NCBI GenBank assembly: GCA_016720705.1
Contig: JADKKB010000007.1
Span: forward strand, 1,178,001 to 1,242,000
DNA: 64,000 bases
Reading direction: 5' to 3'
Source: Chloracidobacterium sp.
GTDB taxonomy: Bacteria > Acidobacteriota > Blastocatellia > Pyrinomonadales > Pyrinomonadaceae
Below the pieces are notes generated by a model. The model did not search any database and was not told the DNA's origin. It saw only the letters and a program-made list of their open reading frames with translations. Below, piece by piece: positions 10,798 to 18,483 of this stretch; the stretch's first letter is position 1, and the number at the start of each line of letters is the position of its first letter. The position numbers were made by a program, and so were the translations under genes.

Positions 10798-10803
10798 TTT
10801 ATA
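10798..10803 (-). promoter_or_regulatory. Probable -10 box for rrf2-nar transcription
   Basis: On the minus strand this reads TATAAA within an AT-rich stretch, about 40 bases before the Rrf2 gene. The -35 region about 17 bases further upstream (TTCAGC) is poor, so activation or a weak promoter is possible. Confidence 0.35.
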
Positions 10804-10870
10804 ATTACGATTTGTGCTAGGCTGAACAATGATTAGAACGCATCATTTCTTTGATTGAATTGTTTATAAA

Positions 10871-11533
10871 ATGCGGAAGCGTGAGATAAAAGCAATTGTC
10901 GAAAGCACTGCAGATCCTGCATTTGCGGTCAACGGGATGCACAACATCGAATTCTGGAATTCGGCGGCGGAAAGTTTTTTTGGTCTTCAATCAGACAAGG
11001 CTGTTGGGCGGAGTTGTAGTTCGATCATCGCCGGATATGATGAGTGCGGCAAGTTTTGTTCGCACGACTGTCCGATCCTAGAGGCCACGGCCGATCAACG
11101 AACAGTTCGTAACTTTGATCTGCGTTTGAACACAGATCAAGGTAAGCGATGGTGCAATATTTCGATATTGGCTGTTTACGAGGAGAATGCGGTTTCGCCG
11201 TACACCATACACATAGTTCGCCCTGTCGATCTAAGAAAACGTATGGAAGTACTGCTCCGAGATTTTGTGGTAAATGAAACGAGTTTGCCGGCAGAACAGG
11301 CCAAGCAGTTAACTTCCACCAAACGGGCCCCCACAAGTGAAACTCGTCTGAGTGAACGCGAATGTGAGGTTCTGCGCCACCTCGCAAGAGGAACAACGAC
11401 GATAGATATTGCAAAGCAGTTATTCATCAGCCGAACCACTGTAAATAATCACGTCCAGCATGTCCTGAAAAAGCTTAACGCCCGCACCCGCCTCGAGGCC
11501 ATTCGACGCGCTGAAAACGCCGGACTGATCTGA
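10871..11533 (+). CDS. PAS-LuxR transcriptional regulator with four-cysteine PAS loop
   Basis: The product is 220 aa. Residues about 5-120 form a PAS domain (ESTADPAFAVN, then FWNSAAE and a late IHIVRPV strand). Residues about 155-220 form a LuxR/NarL-type helix-turn-helix (LSERECEVLRHLA, then ISRTTVNNHVQHVLKKL). The PAS loop carries Cys49, Cys59, Cys63 and Cys67, an arrangement suited to a metal or Fe-S cluster or a thiol switch. There is no receiver domain and no transmembrane segment, so it is a one-component cytoplasmic sensor. It is divergent from the Rrf2-nar cluster across 111 bases, which suggests control of that cluster. A TATAAA lies directly before the ATG and no clear ribosome binding site is seen, so the start is uncertain. 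Confidence 0.85.
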   Translation: MRKREIKAIVESTADPAFAVNGMHNIEFWNSAAESFFGLQSDKAVGRSCSSIIAGYDECGKFCSHDCPILEATADQRTVRNFDLRLNTDQGKRWCNISILAVYEENAVSPYTIHIVRPVDLRKRMEVLLRDFVVNETSLPAEQAKQLTSTKRAPTSETRLSERECEVLRHLARGTTTIDIAKQLFISRTTVNNHVQHVLKKLNARTRLEAIRRAENAGLI

Positions 11534-11605
11534 GCAACTACCGGAGTATCAGTCATATACACTGATGTATTAGGGGCGAAACCAAATAAAGCGTAAAGAT
11601 TCAAT

Positions 11606-12202
11606 TCAGTTTGTCGAACACACTTCGTCCGGCGTGATTGACGTTGGCGTCACTTGTCGTCGCTGATACATTTCCCTGCCGACTGCCAACAATTCCTCAC
11701 GAGACAATATTTGTGCCGCCGATGGGAATACAAATTCGTTTTCCATCTGGATATGCGGGCGATAGATATCGTAGAGACTCTCGCTAAGGTCACAAAAGAG
11801 TTCAAGTTTGTTCATTCCCAGATTTTCGTCCGTCGCGAAACCTAAGAGCATCTTGGCTAAGGAATTTTCAATGTTTGCTGCTCTTTTGTGCTGCATCTCT
11901 AACTGACCGATGACCTCGAAAACATCTGAAACAACGGTATCGCTGTATTCACGCATCCTCGGAAAAAGCGATTGATCCTCGTCCATCGCGTGTGTAACGC
12001 CGACAGTGGCAAACTCCGTGAGTGCCGCATCGATCGTCGCAAAAACGTCTTTCAGGTCACTTTCGTCGATCGTGCGTAAACTTTCACTGGCTCTGCGAAG
12101 CGTCTCTAGATTTGTTGCAATGCTTGAATGACATATAAACAAAACGTCGAGCGGTTTGGCGAAATCAACTTTAAGCGGAACAGGCATTAGCGGCTTTGAC
12201 AT
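11606..12202 (-). CDS. Hemerythrin-like di-iron protein
   Basis: The product is 198 aa and helical. The hemerythrin four-helix-bundle ligand pattern is visible: an early His (ICHSS), HAMDEDQSLFP with the HxxxE-type pair, EMQHKRA, and RPHIQMENEFVFP near residues 150-170. It has no signal peptide or membrane segment. Such proteins bind O2 or NO at a non-heme di-iron site; a role in NO or oxygen sensing or buffering fits the nitrate-respiration setting but is inferred. It is divergent from the cupin gene; the 276-base gap between them contains an FNR-type site. The gene converges with the PAS-LuxR gene, leaving 72 bases between stop codons. Confidence 0.82.
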   Translation of the reverse strand: MSKPLMPVPLKVDFAKPLDVLFICHSSIATNLETLRRASESLRTIDESDLKDVFATIDAALTEFATVGVTHAMDEDQSLFPRMREYSDTVVSDVFEVIGQLEMQHKRAANIENSLAKMLLGFATDENLGMNKLELFCDLSESLYDIYRPHIQMENEFVFPSAAQILSREELLAVGREMYQRRQVTPTSITPDEVCSTN

Positions 12203-12402
12203 AATGATCCTTAATTCTATTTTATTAATTTTCTACTCCATTTCTCGTTATTCTGCCATTATTAGTGCAACAAGCGAAAGGTTTCCGGTCAGAACAAGAA
12301 GAAAAACTTTTCGATCTGAGGCAAAACGATAAATGGGTCATTTTGAACTTCCCAAGGAACGATCGCCGCATTCGATCATAAATGAGAATTAATTAACGAA
12401 AT

Positions 12403-12416
12403 ATGATTCAAATCAT
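12403..12416. promoter_or_regulatory. FNR/DNR-type binding site (TGAT-N4-ATCA)
   Basis: The 14-base sequence ATGATTCAAATCAT is palindromic except at its two central bases and contains TGAT-N4-ATCA, the core of the FNR/DNR consensus TTGAT-N4-ATCAA. Its centre (12409.5) is 41.5 bases before the start point expected from the TATAGT box at 12439-12444, the standard class II activator position. It could serve the cupin operon and perhaps the divergent hemerythrin gene. Confidence 0.65.
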
Positions 12417-12438
12417 AGTTATTGCGACTCAGTAGTTA

Positions 12439-12444
12439 TATAGT
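12439..12444 (+). promoter_or_regulatory. -10 box of the FNR-type promoter before the cupin gene
   Basis: TATAGT matches the -10 consensus at five of six positions. It predicts a start near 12451, giving a leader of about 28 bases with AAGGAG at 12465-12470 before the ATG at 12479. No -35 box is needed if the FNR-type site at 12403 recruits polymerase. Confidence 0.5.
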
Positions 12445-12478
12445 TATATAGCAAGTCCACTTTTAAGGAGAAAAAGGT

Positions 12479-12946
12479 ATGAAAACAATTAAATTGATTT
12501 CACTAATTGCAGGCCTCTTGGTATGTGTGGTCTTTCTGGCAACAAATAACGCCGCCGCTCAAGATGGATCTAAAGTCGTAAATTCGGTTCCGGCTAAGAA
12601 CGAGAGCAAGTCGGCAGTTAAGGCCAATGGGGCCAACGAAGCTGAGAAAGTGTTAAACATAAAGAGCGGGCTGAAATTCAACAGCGAAAAGCCCGCGATC
12701 CTATCCGTCATCAGTTCGGAAAAGCTGAACTTAAAAGCCGTCGGACTCAAACAAGGACAGGTTATGTCAAAACATAAAGCCGGCTTGAGAACCACCCTCA
12801 TCGTTCTGGAAGGAAAAATTGAGTTTTCAATTGGCAACGAAAAGTTCGTCTTAAACAAACTGGCCGCCTACGAGATCCCTGTAAATGTTGAACACGAGAT
12901 CCGGGCTATTGAACAAAGTATTTTTTCTTTAACGCAAGAGAAGTAA
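12479..12946 (+). CDS. Secreted small cupin-domain protein
   Basis: The product is 155 aa. It begins with a clear signal peptide (MKTIKLISLIAGLLVC..., cleavage near AAAQ at about residue 28), so it acts outside the cytoplasm. After a polar linker, residues about 75-150 look like a single cupin barrel: the segment LKQGQVMSKHKAG, then LIVLEGKIEFSIGNEKF and a later IPVNVEHEI with candidate metal-binding histidines. No enzymatic role can be assigned. AAGGAG lies 8 bases before the ATG. The gene is the first of a cupin - four-helix membrane protein - DUF302 set behind an FNR-type promoter, which suggests induction at low oxygen or by nitrogen oxides. Confidence 0.7.
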   Translation: MKTIKLISLIAGLLVCVVFLATNNAAAQDGSKVVNSVPAKNESKSAVKANGANEAEKVLNIKSGLKFNSEKPAILSVISSEKLNLKAVGLKQGQVMSKHKAGLRTTLIVLEGKIEFSIGNEKFVLNKLAAYEIPVNVEHEIRAIEQSIFSLTQEK

Positions 12947-12970
12947 GATAGAGCAGTAGGAGATCGAGCG

Positions 12971-13411
12971 ATGCAAAAGCACACAACGGGCAAAATCAAT
13001 ATCGGCGTTGGTTTGATCGTGATGGCTGGCTTTATGCTTTACGGTTTTTATCTGATCTACGCCCGGGATCTCGCTCCGGACAAGGAAGGGTGGATTGCAA
13101 TCTACGCGGTTCATCCACATTTCGAAGCACGCCTCGCCCACGTTCACGGAAATCTTTTCGCATTTCTGAACGTCCTTTTCGGTTATCTGATAATGACTCT
13201 GCCCATCGGAAAGACTGCAGCAAAATGGGTTTCTTACCTTGCTCTAGCGGGTTTGCTGATGCCGATCGGAATCCTATCTGAAATATATTTAGGACTGCCG
13301 CCGATTTTGGTTGTTCTTGGAGCGAGCTCAATTGTTGCGGCAACGCTCATCTTAGGCATTGCTGTAATTCGTTTGCAAACTGATACTGCACGGATATCTG
13401 AGATCGAATAG
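12971..13411 (+). CDS. Four-helix membrane protein with clustered histidines, function unknown
   Basis: The product is 146 aa with four predicted transmembrane helices (about residues 9-30, 58-78, 85-105, 110-132). Between the first and second helices and at the start of the second there are four histidines: His48, His50, His57 and His59 (VHPHFEARLAHVHGN). Such a His cluster at a membrane face could bind heme or a metal, as in small relatives of the heme-copper oxidase/NorB fold, but no family assignment is made. It starts 24 bases after the cupin gene and is followed by a DUF302 gene 34 bases later, so all three are probably co-transcribed from the FNR-type promoter. Confidence 0.6.
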   Translation: MQKHTTGKINIGVGLIVMAGFMLYGFYLIYARDLAPDKEGWIAIYAVHPHFEARLAHVHGNLFAFLNVLFGYLIMTLPIGKTAAKWVSYLALAGLLMPIGILSEIYLGLPPILVVLGASSIVAATLILGIAVIRLQTDTARISEIE

Positions 13412-13445
13412 TCAATTTTGGGATTACCAGGAGATTGTATACCGT

Positions 13446-13847
13446 ATGAAATCGCAAAAAGCACAAAACTATGGTTATTGTCGTGAAGTAGAAACTCCGT
13501 TTGAAGAAACCTTAACGCGAATCCGCGAAACCCTTCAAAAAGAGGGCTTTGGTGTGTTGACCGAGATCGATATGAAGGAGAAGCTTAAGGATAAGCTCGA
13601 TATTGAATTCCGGAAATATGTAATTTTAGGGGCGTGCAATCCGCGACTGGCTCATACGGCCTTGCAGGAGGATCTACAGATCGGCTTGCTCCTCCCGTGT
13701 AACATCATTGTTTATGAGTCAGGAAATGGCTCAGTGGTCGCGGCGATCGATGCCAAGAAAATGCTTGCGGTCGCCGAGAATCCGCAACTTGCCAGCACCG
13801 CCGAAACCGTTAATGAGAAGTTGCGCTCGGCAATAGACGACCTTTGA
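13446..13847 (+). CDS. DUF302 family protein
   Basis: The product is 133 aa, without signal peptide, and matches the DUF302 fold along its whole length: an N-terminal FEETLTRIRETLQKEGFGVLTEID segment (quoted in part), the central LGACNPRLAHTAL motif and the strand LLLPCNIIVYE. DUF302 proteins are small cytoplasmic proteins of unknown activity, often beside redox, metal or sulfur genes. It is third in the probable cupin operon. A 230-base gap follows before the ABC exporter genes; that gap holds no recognisable terminator. Confidence 0.85.
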   Translation: MKSQKAQNYGYCREVETPFEETLTRIRETLQKEGFGVLTEIDMKEKLKDKLDIEFRKYVILGACNPRLAHTALQEDLQIGLLLPCNIIVYESGNGSVVAAIDAKKMLAVAENPQLASTAETVNEKLRSAIDDL

Positions 13848-14077
13848 AGTAGTTTTGAATCTTAAGAATAGTAAGGAAGTAAACTATTGGACACGATTGA
13901 CCACTTCCATTTTGGCTTTCTTGAGTTCTAAATTGCCGGACGATATTTCGATAAGCAATTTTGATCAGAACTCCTCAATATGCAGAGTGTAATGGTGGAA
14001 AGGGTAAGAAATAAATAGGCACGATCAACTAATCAACCGGTCAAGAGGATAACCGGATCGAGCACAAAAATAATGTT

Positions 14078-15376
14078 ATGAGTGACCCCGAAAGTAAACT
14101 CGATAAGACTGAATCGAATGAAGATCTGAAAAATCAACTGCCTAGATCAAGAAAAAAGGGGTTCCGGATCGTTGCGGTATTGTTGCTGCTCGGACTGGTC
14201 GGTGTTTCGATCTGGTATTTCATCCTGCGTCACCCCCCGATCCCGTCAAATCTGATTGAAGTCAGTGGACGTATCGAAACCGACGATGCGAGGGTCTCGT
14301 CAAAAACATCCGGAAGAATTCGAGAAATAAATGTTAGCGAAGGTAGTTCGGTTAAGGCTGGACAGGTCATTGCCGTTCTTGATGATGCGCAACTCGTAGC
14401 GCGCGAAGAACAGGCTCAAGCGATCGTCGATCAATCCGAAACGCGGATAACCAGAGCTAGACAACAAATAGCGATTCTTGAAGAACAACTCAGACAATCG
14501 CAAATCGGTGTAGATCAAGCGAAACTCGATTCGCAAGGGCGCGTTAATCAGGCCGAAGCCCAGATCTCACAAGCCAATTCACAAATTGCGCAGGCGGAGG
14601 CCCAACTCGCTCAAGCCGAAGTAAACTTAAAGCAAGCGAAATATGACGAAGAAAAATCACTGAGGCTCTACAAAACCGGTGACGTGCCGGAAAAACAAGC
14701 CATACAAGCTCAGACTAACGCGGAAGCTCACGCGAAAGTAGTTCAGGCACAACGCAAACAGGTTGAGTCAGCCCGCGCAGGCTTGAAAGCCGCACAGGGA
14801 ACGTTGACAGTCGCACGCGCCAATCTTGCAAATCCAAGCCTTCGGGCATCGCAGTCAGCTGCCATACTCAAGCAGATAAATCAGGCGCAGAGTGATATTG
14901 ATGCTGCACAGGCGGATTCGGAAAGAGCCCGTGCTCAACTGCGAGAGGCTCAGGCAAACCGAGCTGATCTAAATATAATCGCCCCGTTTGATGGCACGGT
15001 CGCAACACGCTCGGCAGAACCGGGCGAGGTCGTTGCTCCCGGGGCAGCGATCGTAACCTTGATCAACCCCAATTTGATCTATTTAAGGGCATTCGTACCC
15101 GAAGGTAAGATCGGACTAGTTAAAATTGGGCAAGCCGTTCGCGTCTATCTCGATTCGAATCCAAATCAGCCGCTCGAAGCGGAGGTTACGATGATCGATA
15201 TGGAGGCCGCCTTCACGCCGGAAAACACGTATTTTCGTGATGAACGAGTTAAGCAAGTCGTGGGTGTCAAATTGTCCTTGAAAAACCCAGGTGGCTTTGC
15301 GAAACCCGGGATGCCCGCCGACGGAGTAATTTTGATCCAAGGTGAATGGTCAGACAATATTCGATATGGGCAATAA
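14078..15376 (+). CDS. HlyD-family membrane fusion protein of an ABC exporter (YbhG-like)
   Basis: The product is 432 aa. A cytoplasmic N-terminus is followed by one transmembrane helix (about residues 30-48), a split lipoyl/barrel-sandwich domain (VSGRIETDDARVSSKTSGRI in part; later IIAPFDGTVATRSAEPGEVV in part), and between them a long Gln/Ala-rich alpha-helical hairpin (about residues 105-295) with strong heptad character. A beta-barrel domain closes the protein. This is the periplasmic adaptor that links an inner-membrane ABC transporter to an outer-membrane channel. It overlaps the next gene and heads a four-gene set matching E. coli ybhGFSR. The substrate is unknown; no TolC-like channel gene is in the set. 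Confidence 0.88.
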   Translation: MSDPESKLDKTESNEDLKNQLPRSRKKGFRIVAVLLLLGLVGVSIWYFILRHPPIPSNLIEVSGRIETDDARVSSKTSGRIREINVSEGSSVKAGQVIAVLDDAQLVAREEQAQAIVDQSETRITRARQQIAILEEQLRQSQIGVDQAKLDSQGRVNQAEAQISQANSQIAQAEAQLAQAEVNLKQAKYDEEKSLRLYKTGDVPEKQAIQAQTNAEAHAKVVQAQRKQVESARAGLKAAQGTLTVARANLANPSLRASQSAAILKQINQAQSDIDAAQADSERARAQLREAQANRADLNIIAPFDGTVATRSAEPGEVVAPGAAIVTLINPNLIYLRAFVPEGKIGLVKIGQAVRVYLDSNPNQPLEAEVTMIDMEAAFTPENTYFRDERVKQVVGVKLSLKNPGGFAKPGMPADGVILIQGEWSDNIRYGQ

Positions 15377-17333
15377 GGATCTAGAAAATACCAATTTAGA
15401 CCATCAAGACCTAAATAGAAATAACGCTAAGGCACTCGAAAAGGTGATTGTCGTTAAAGGTTTACAGAAAACTTACGGAAAGTTACAAGCTGTTAGAGGC
15501 ATCGATCTAGAAATAGCGCAGGGGGAAATATTTGGACTTATCGGGCCGGACGGAGCAGGCAAAACTTCCGTCTTTCAGGTCTTAGGCGGCGTGATGCCGG
15601 AGACCGGCGGTGACGTCTCGATTTTCGGTAAAACGGCGCGTGACGCGCGTTCGTTCGTTGGCTATCTGACCCAGGTTTTCAGTCTTTATCAGGATCTGAC
15701 CGTTGCCGAAAATCTGCGCTATATCGGTGAATTGCGATTGCTTTCTAAAACAGAAATCGAAGAGCGCGGAATGCGGTACTTAAAACTTTTCGACATGGAG
15801 CGTTTTACGGATCGCCTCGCGGGACGTTTGAGCGGAGGAATGAAGCAAAAGCTCGCACTGGCGTGTGCTTTGATCGCGGAGCCAAAAGTACTTCTCCTTG
15901 ACGAACCGACAACCGGTGTCGATCCGGTCTCACGCCGGGAGTTTTGGGATACTTTGGCAGATCTATCGAGCAAGGGAATGACCATCGTTGTCGCTACGCC
16001 ATACTTAGACGAGGCCGAACGATGTTCGCGCGTCGCGCTGATGTTCGACGGCAAGATCGTTGAGACGGGGGCACCAAAGCAACTTAGAGAAAGTTTGGGT
16101 ATGAGCCGACTGGAACTAAGAACGGCTGACTTGAACGAAACCGAAAGGCTTCTAAGTGAGGCAAACGAAATCGAGGATATTCAGCGCTTTGGCGATCGTC
16201 TCGATCTGATGGTTGCAGATCCGGACAAAGGTAAAAATGCCGTTCAAGTGATCTTAGAAAACGCCGGGATGAAAATTAGCGACATACGTACGCGAGAACC
16301 AACTTTAGAAAACACTTTTGTTGCGATATTGCGGGACTTGGAAGGCGATCTCAAGGTGCCGCCATTTCCCTTGCGGCGCGAGTTTCGAAAACATCCGCCG
16401 GATGCGGTTGCCATCGGGGCGGAAAATGTAAGTAAGGTGTTTGGTGACTTCGTCGCCGTCAAAGATGTCAATTTGAATATCAAATACGGCGAAATTTACG
16501 GACTGTTGGGAGCGAACGGCGCGGGCAAAACAACGACGATAAAAATGCTCTGCGGACTGCTCGAGCCGACAGGCGGTATAGTCGAACTCGCCGGGAAACG
16601 CGAGCAAGCCCGCTCGCCCGAGGTACGTAAACGAGTCGGCTATATGTCGCAAAAGTTTTCGCTTTATGACGATCTCACGATTGCCGAAAATCTGGAATTT
16701 TTTGCCGGAGTCTATGGCGTGCCGCGCGAAGAACGAGAAGAAAAGAAACGATGGGTGTTGGAATTTTCCGGATTAGAAGGTCGTGCCAAAATGATGACCG
16801 GAGATCTGCCGGGCGGTTGGAAACAACGTGTTGCCTTTGGCTCGGCGATAATGCACGAGCCTTCAGTTTTGTTTCTGGACGAGCCGACTTCCGGTGTTGA
16901 CCCGTTGGCTAGACGGTCGTTTTGGAAAATGATCAACGAACTTGCAGATAGAAAAGTGGCGATTCTGGTAACAACGCATTATCTCGAAGAAGCCGAGCAA
17001 TGCAACAATCTGGGTTTTATGGTTGCCGGCGAAGTTGTTGCGGAAGGAACGCCTACGGGTATCAAGGCAGAGCAAAGCGGACATCTGATCGAACTGATTA
17101 CCGACAAACCGCAACACGCATCAAATTTTCTAAAGGGGAAAATGGATCGTTGGCGCGTTTCACTATTTGGTGACCGTCTGCACGTCATTACCGAAGAAGA
17201 TGTACAAACCGGTATCAAAAATTTGAAAGAGAGCCTGGAAGATGTAGGAATTATGGTGCTTAGAGCTGCAGAAGAAACATTTTCGCTCGAAGACGTATTT
17301 ATTTCAATTGTCGAAAAACAGCGTCAAAATTAG
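15342..17333 (+). CDS. Double ATP-binding protein of ABC-2 exporter (YbhF-like)
   Basis: The product is 663 aa with two complete ATP-binding domains. Domain 1 has GPDGAGKT, LSGGMKQKLA and LLLDEPTTGVDP. Domain 2 (from about residue 365) has GANGAGKTT, LPGGWKQRVA and LFLDEPTSGVDP. In domain 1 the switch histidine is replaced (VATPYLDEAE), while domain 2 keeps it (VTTHYLEEAE), so the two sites are probably asymmetric, as in YbhF. The ATG at 15342 overlaps the adaptor gene by 35 bases and has AAGGTG just before it; an ATG at 15366 is an alternative with an 11-base overlap. It energises the two permeases encoded next. Confidence 0.92.
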   Translation: MNGQTIFDMGNKDLENTNLDHQDLNRNNAKALEKVIVVKGLQKTYGKLQAVRGIDLEIAQGEIFGLIGPDGAGKTSVFQVLGGVMPETGGDVSIFGKTARDARSFVGYLTQVFSLYQDLTVAENLRYIGELRLLSKTEIEERGMRYLKLFDMERFTDRLAGRLSGGMKQKLALACALIAEPKVLLLDEPTTGVDPVSRREFWDTLADLSSKGMTIVVATPYLDEAERCSRVALMFDGKIVETGAPKQLRESLGMSRLELRTADLNETERLLSEANEIEDIQRFGDRLDLMVADPDKGKNAVQVILENAGMKISDIRTREPTLENTFVAILRDLEGDLKVPPFPLRREFRKHPPDAVAIGAENVSKVFGDFVAVKDVNLNIKYGEIYGLLGANGAGKTTTIKMLCGLLEPTGGIVELAGKREQARSPEVRKRVGYMSQKFSLYDDLTIAENLEFFAGVYGVPREEREEKKRWVLEFSGLEGRAKMMTGDLPGGWKQRVAFGSAIMHEPSVLFLDEPTSGVDPLARRSFWKMINELADRKVAILVTTHYLEEAEQCNNLGFMVAGEVVAEGTPTGIKAEQSGHLIELITDKPQHASNFLKGKMDRWRVSLFGDRLHVITEEDVQTGIKNLKESLEDVGIMVLRAAEETFSLEDVFISIVEKQRQN

Positions 17334-17371
17334 TCAGAGAGTAGAACGCATTTTAGACCGAGTATTGAGTT

Positions 17372-18478
17372 GTGAAACGGATATTTGCCCAAGCCAGAAA
17401 AGAATTAACACAGGTTTTGCGGGACCGCTTGACGCTCGCATTGGCACTCGTACTGCCTCTAGCGTTACTGGCGTTAATGGGGTACGCAATTTCGCTGTCG
17501 GTTACGGATCTGCCGATCGTGGTTCAGGATTTCGATAACTCGCCTTCATCGCGCCGTTACATTGCCGCTTTTCGCTCCTCATTGACGTTTCGGATCGTCG
17601 AATTGCCGATTGGTGAGAAACCCGAACGAGCGTTGCTAGACAATAGCGCCCGAGCAGCGATCATTATTCCGGAACATTTCGAGAGCGATCTGGAACGGGG
17701 ATTAGCAACTGAAGTGCAGATCTTGATCGACGCGAGCGATGCCAATACCGCAAACGTGATGCGGGGTAGTGCAACCGCGGTTACTCAAGTGTTTTCAAGC
17801 AAGTTAACAACTGCGTCCGTGCCGATGCCGATCAAAGCCGAAGTGCGCTTATGGTTTAATCCCGGGAGAGAATCAGATAAATATATCGCACCGAGTATGC
17901 TGGTCGTCGGCCTCGCACTTTTTCCGCCGCTACTTGCGGCCTTAGCGATGTCGCGCGAGGGCGAACAGAAAACCATTTTGCAGGTCTATGTCTCAAGTAT
18001 AACTGCGCGGGAATATATCCTCGGGAAAATTTTAGCGTATATGGCGATCGCGCTCGTGGAATGGTTTCTGTGCATACTGTTGGTCTACTTCTTGTTTGAT
18101 CTGACGATAAAGGGTGATCCGACACCACTTTTGGTATGTACAATTATCTATCTTTTTACTAATGTTTGCTTCGGCACTCTGATCGGTGTGGCGATTCCTA
18201 ATCAAGCCGCCGCTATTCAGGCCGTACAGATCGTTGGTTTTTTGCTTTCGTATCTTTTGTCCGGGGCAATTTTCCCAATTGCCAGTATCCCACCCGCAAT
18301 TCGCTGGTTTTCATATTTAATTCCGGCAAGCTACTACAACATCGTCGTTCGTGATGCACTTGTCCGCGGCGGAAATTGGTCTAGTGCGTGGTTTGCGCCT
18401 TTTGCACTTGCGGCAATTGGAACAGTTTTCTTTACGTTGGCTTGGGTACGAATGAGAAAAATGCAGATCGAGGCGTAG
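17372..18478 (+). CDS. ABC-2 type exporter permease (YbhS-like)
   Basis: The product is 368 aa and starts with GTG at 17372. The topology is that of the ABC2_membrane_3 family: one N-terminal transmembrane helix (about residues 21-42), a large periplasmic domain of some 130 residues (VVQDFDNSPSSRRY, then VQILIDASDANTA) and five to six C-terminal helices ending near residue 360. It is preceded by the double ATPase gene at 38 bases and followed by a second permease after 5 bases. The two permeases probably form a heterodimer. The exported substrate cannot be deduced; YbhFSR relatives handle drugs and cations. Confidence 0.9.
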   Translation: MKRIFAQARKELTQVLRDRLTLALALVLPLALLALMGYAISLSVTDLPIVVQDFDNSPSSRRYIAAFRSSLTFRIVELPIGEKPERALLDNSARAAIIIPEHFESDLERGLATEVQILIDASDANTANVMRGSATAVTQVFSSKLTTASVPMPIKAEVRLWFNPGRESDKYIAPSMLVVGLALFPPLLAALAMSREGEQKTILQVYVSSITAREYILGKILAYMAIALVEWFLCILLVYFLFDLTIKGDPTPLLVCTIIYLFTNVCFGTLIGVAIPNQAAAIQAVQIVGFLLSYLLSGAIFPIASIPPAIRWFSYLIPASYYNIVVRDALVRGGNWSSAWFAPFALAAIGTVFFTLAWVRMRKMQIEA

Positions 18479-18483
18479 CAGAT

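Noticed and set aside
10826..10849. TGAT...ATCA pair before the PAS-LuxR gene as an FNR box
   Set aside because: The half-sites are 8 bases apart instead of 4, which does not fit FNR-type dimers.
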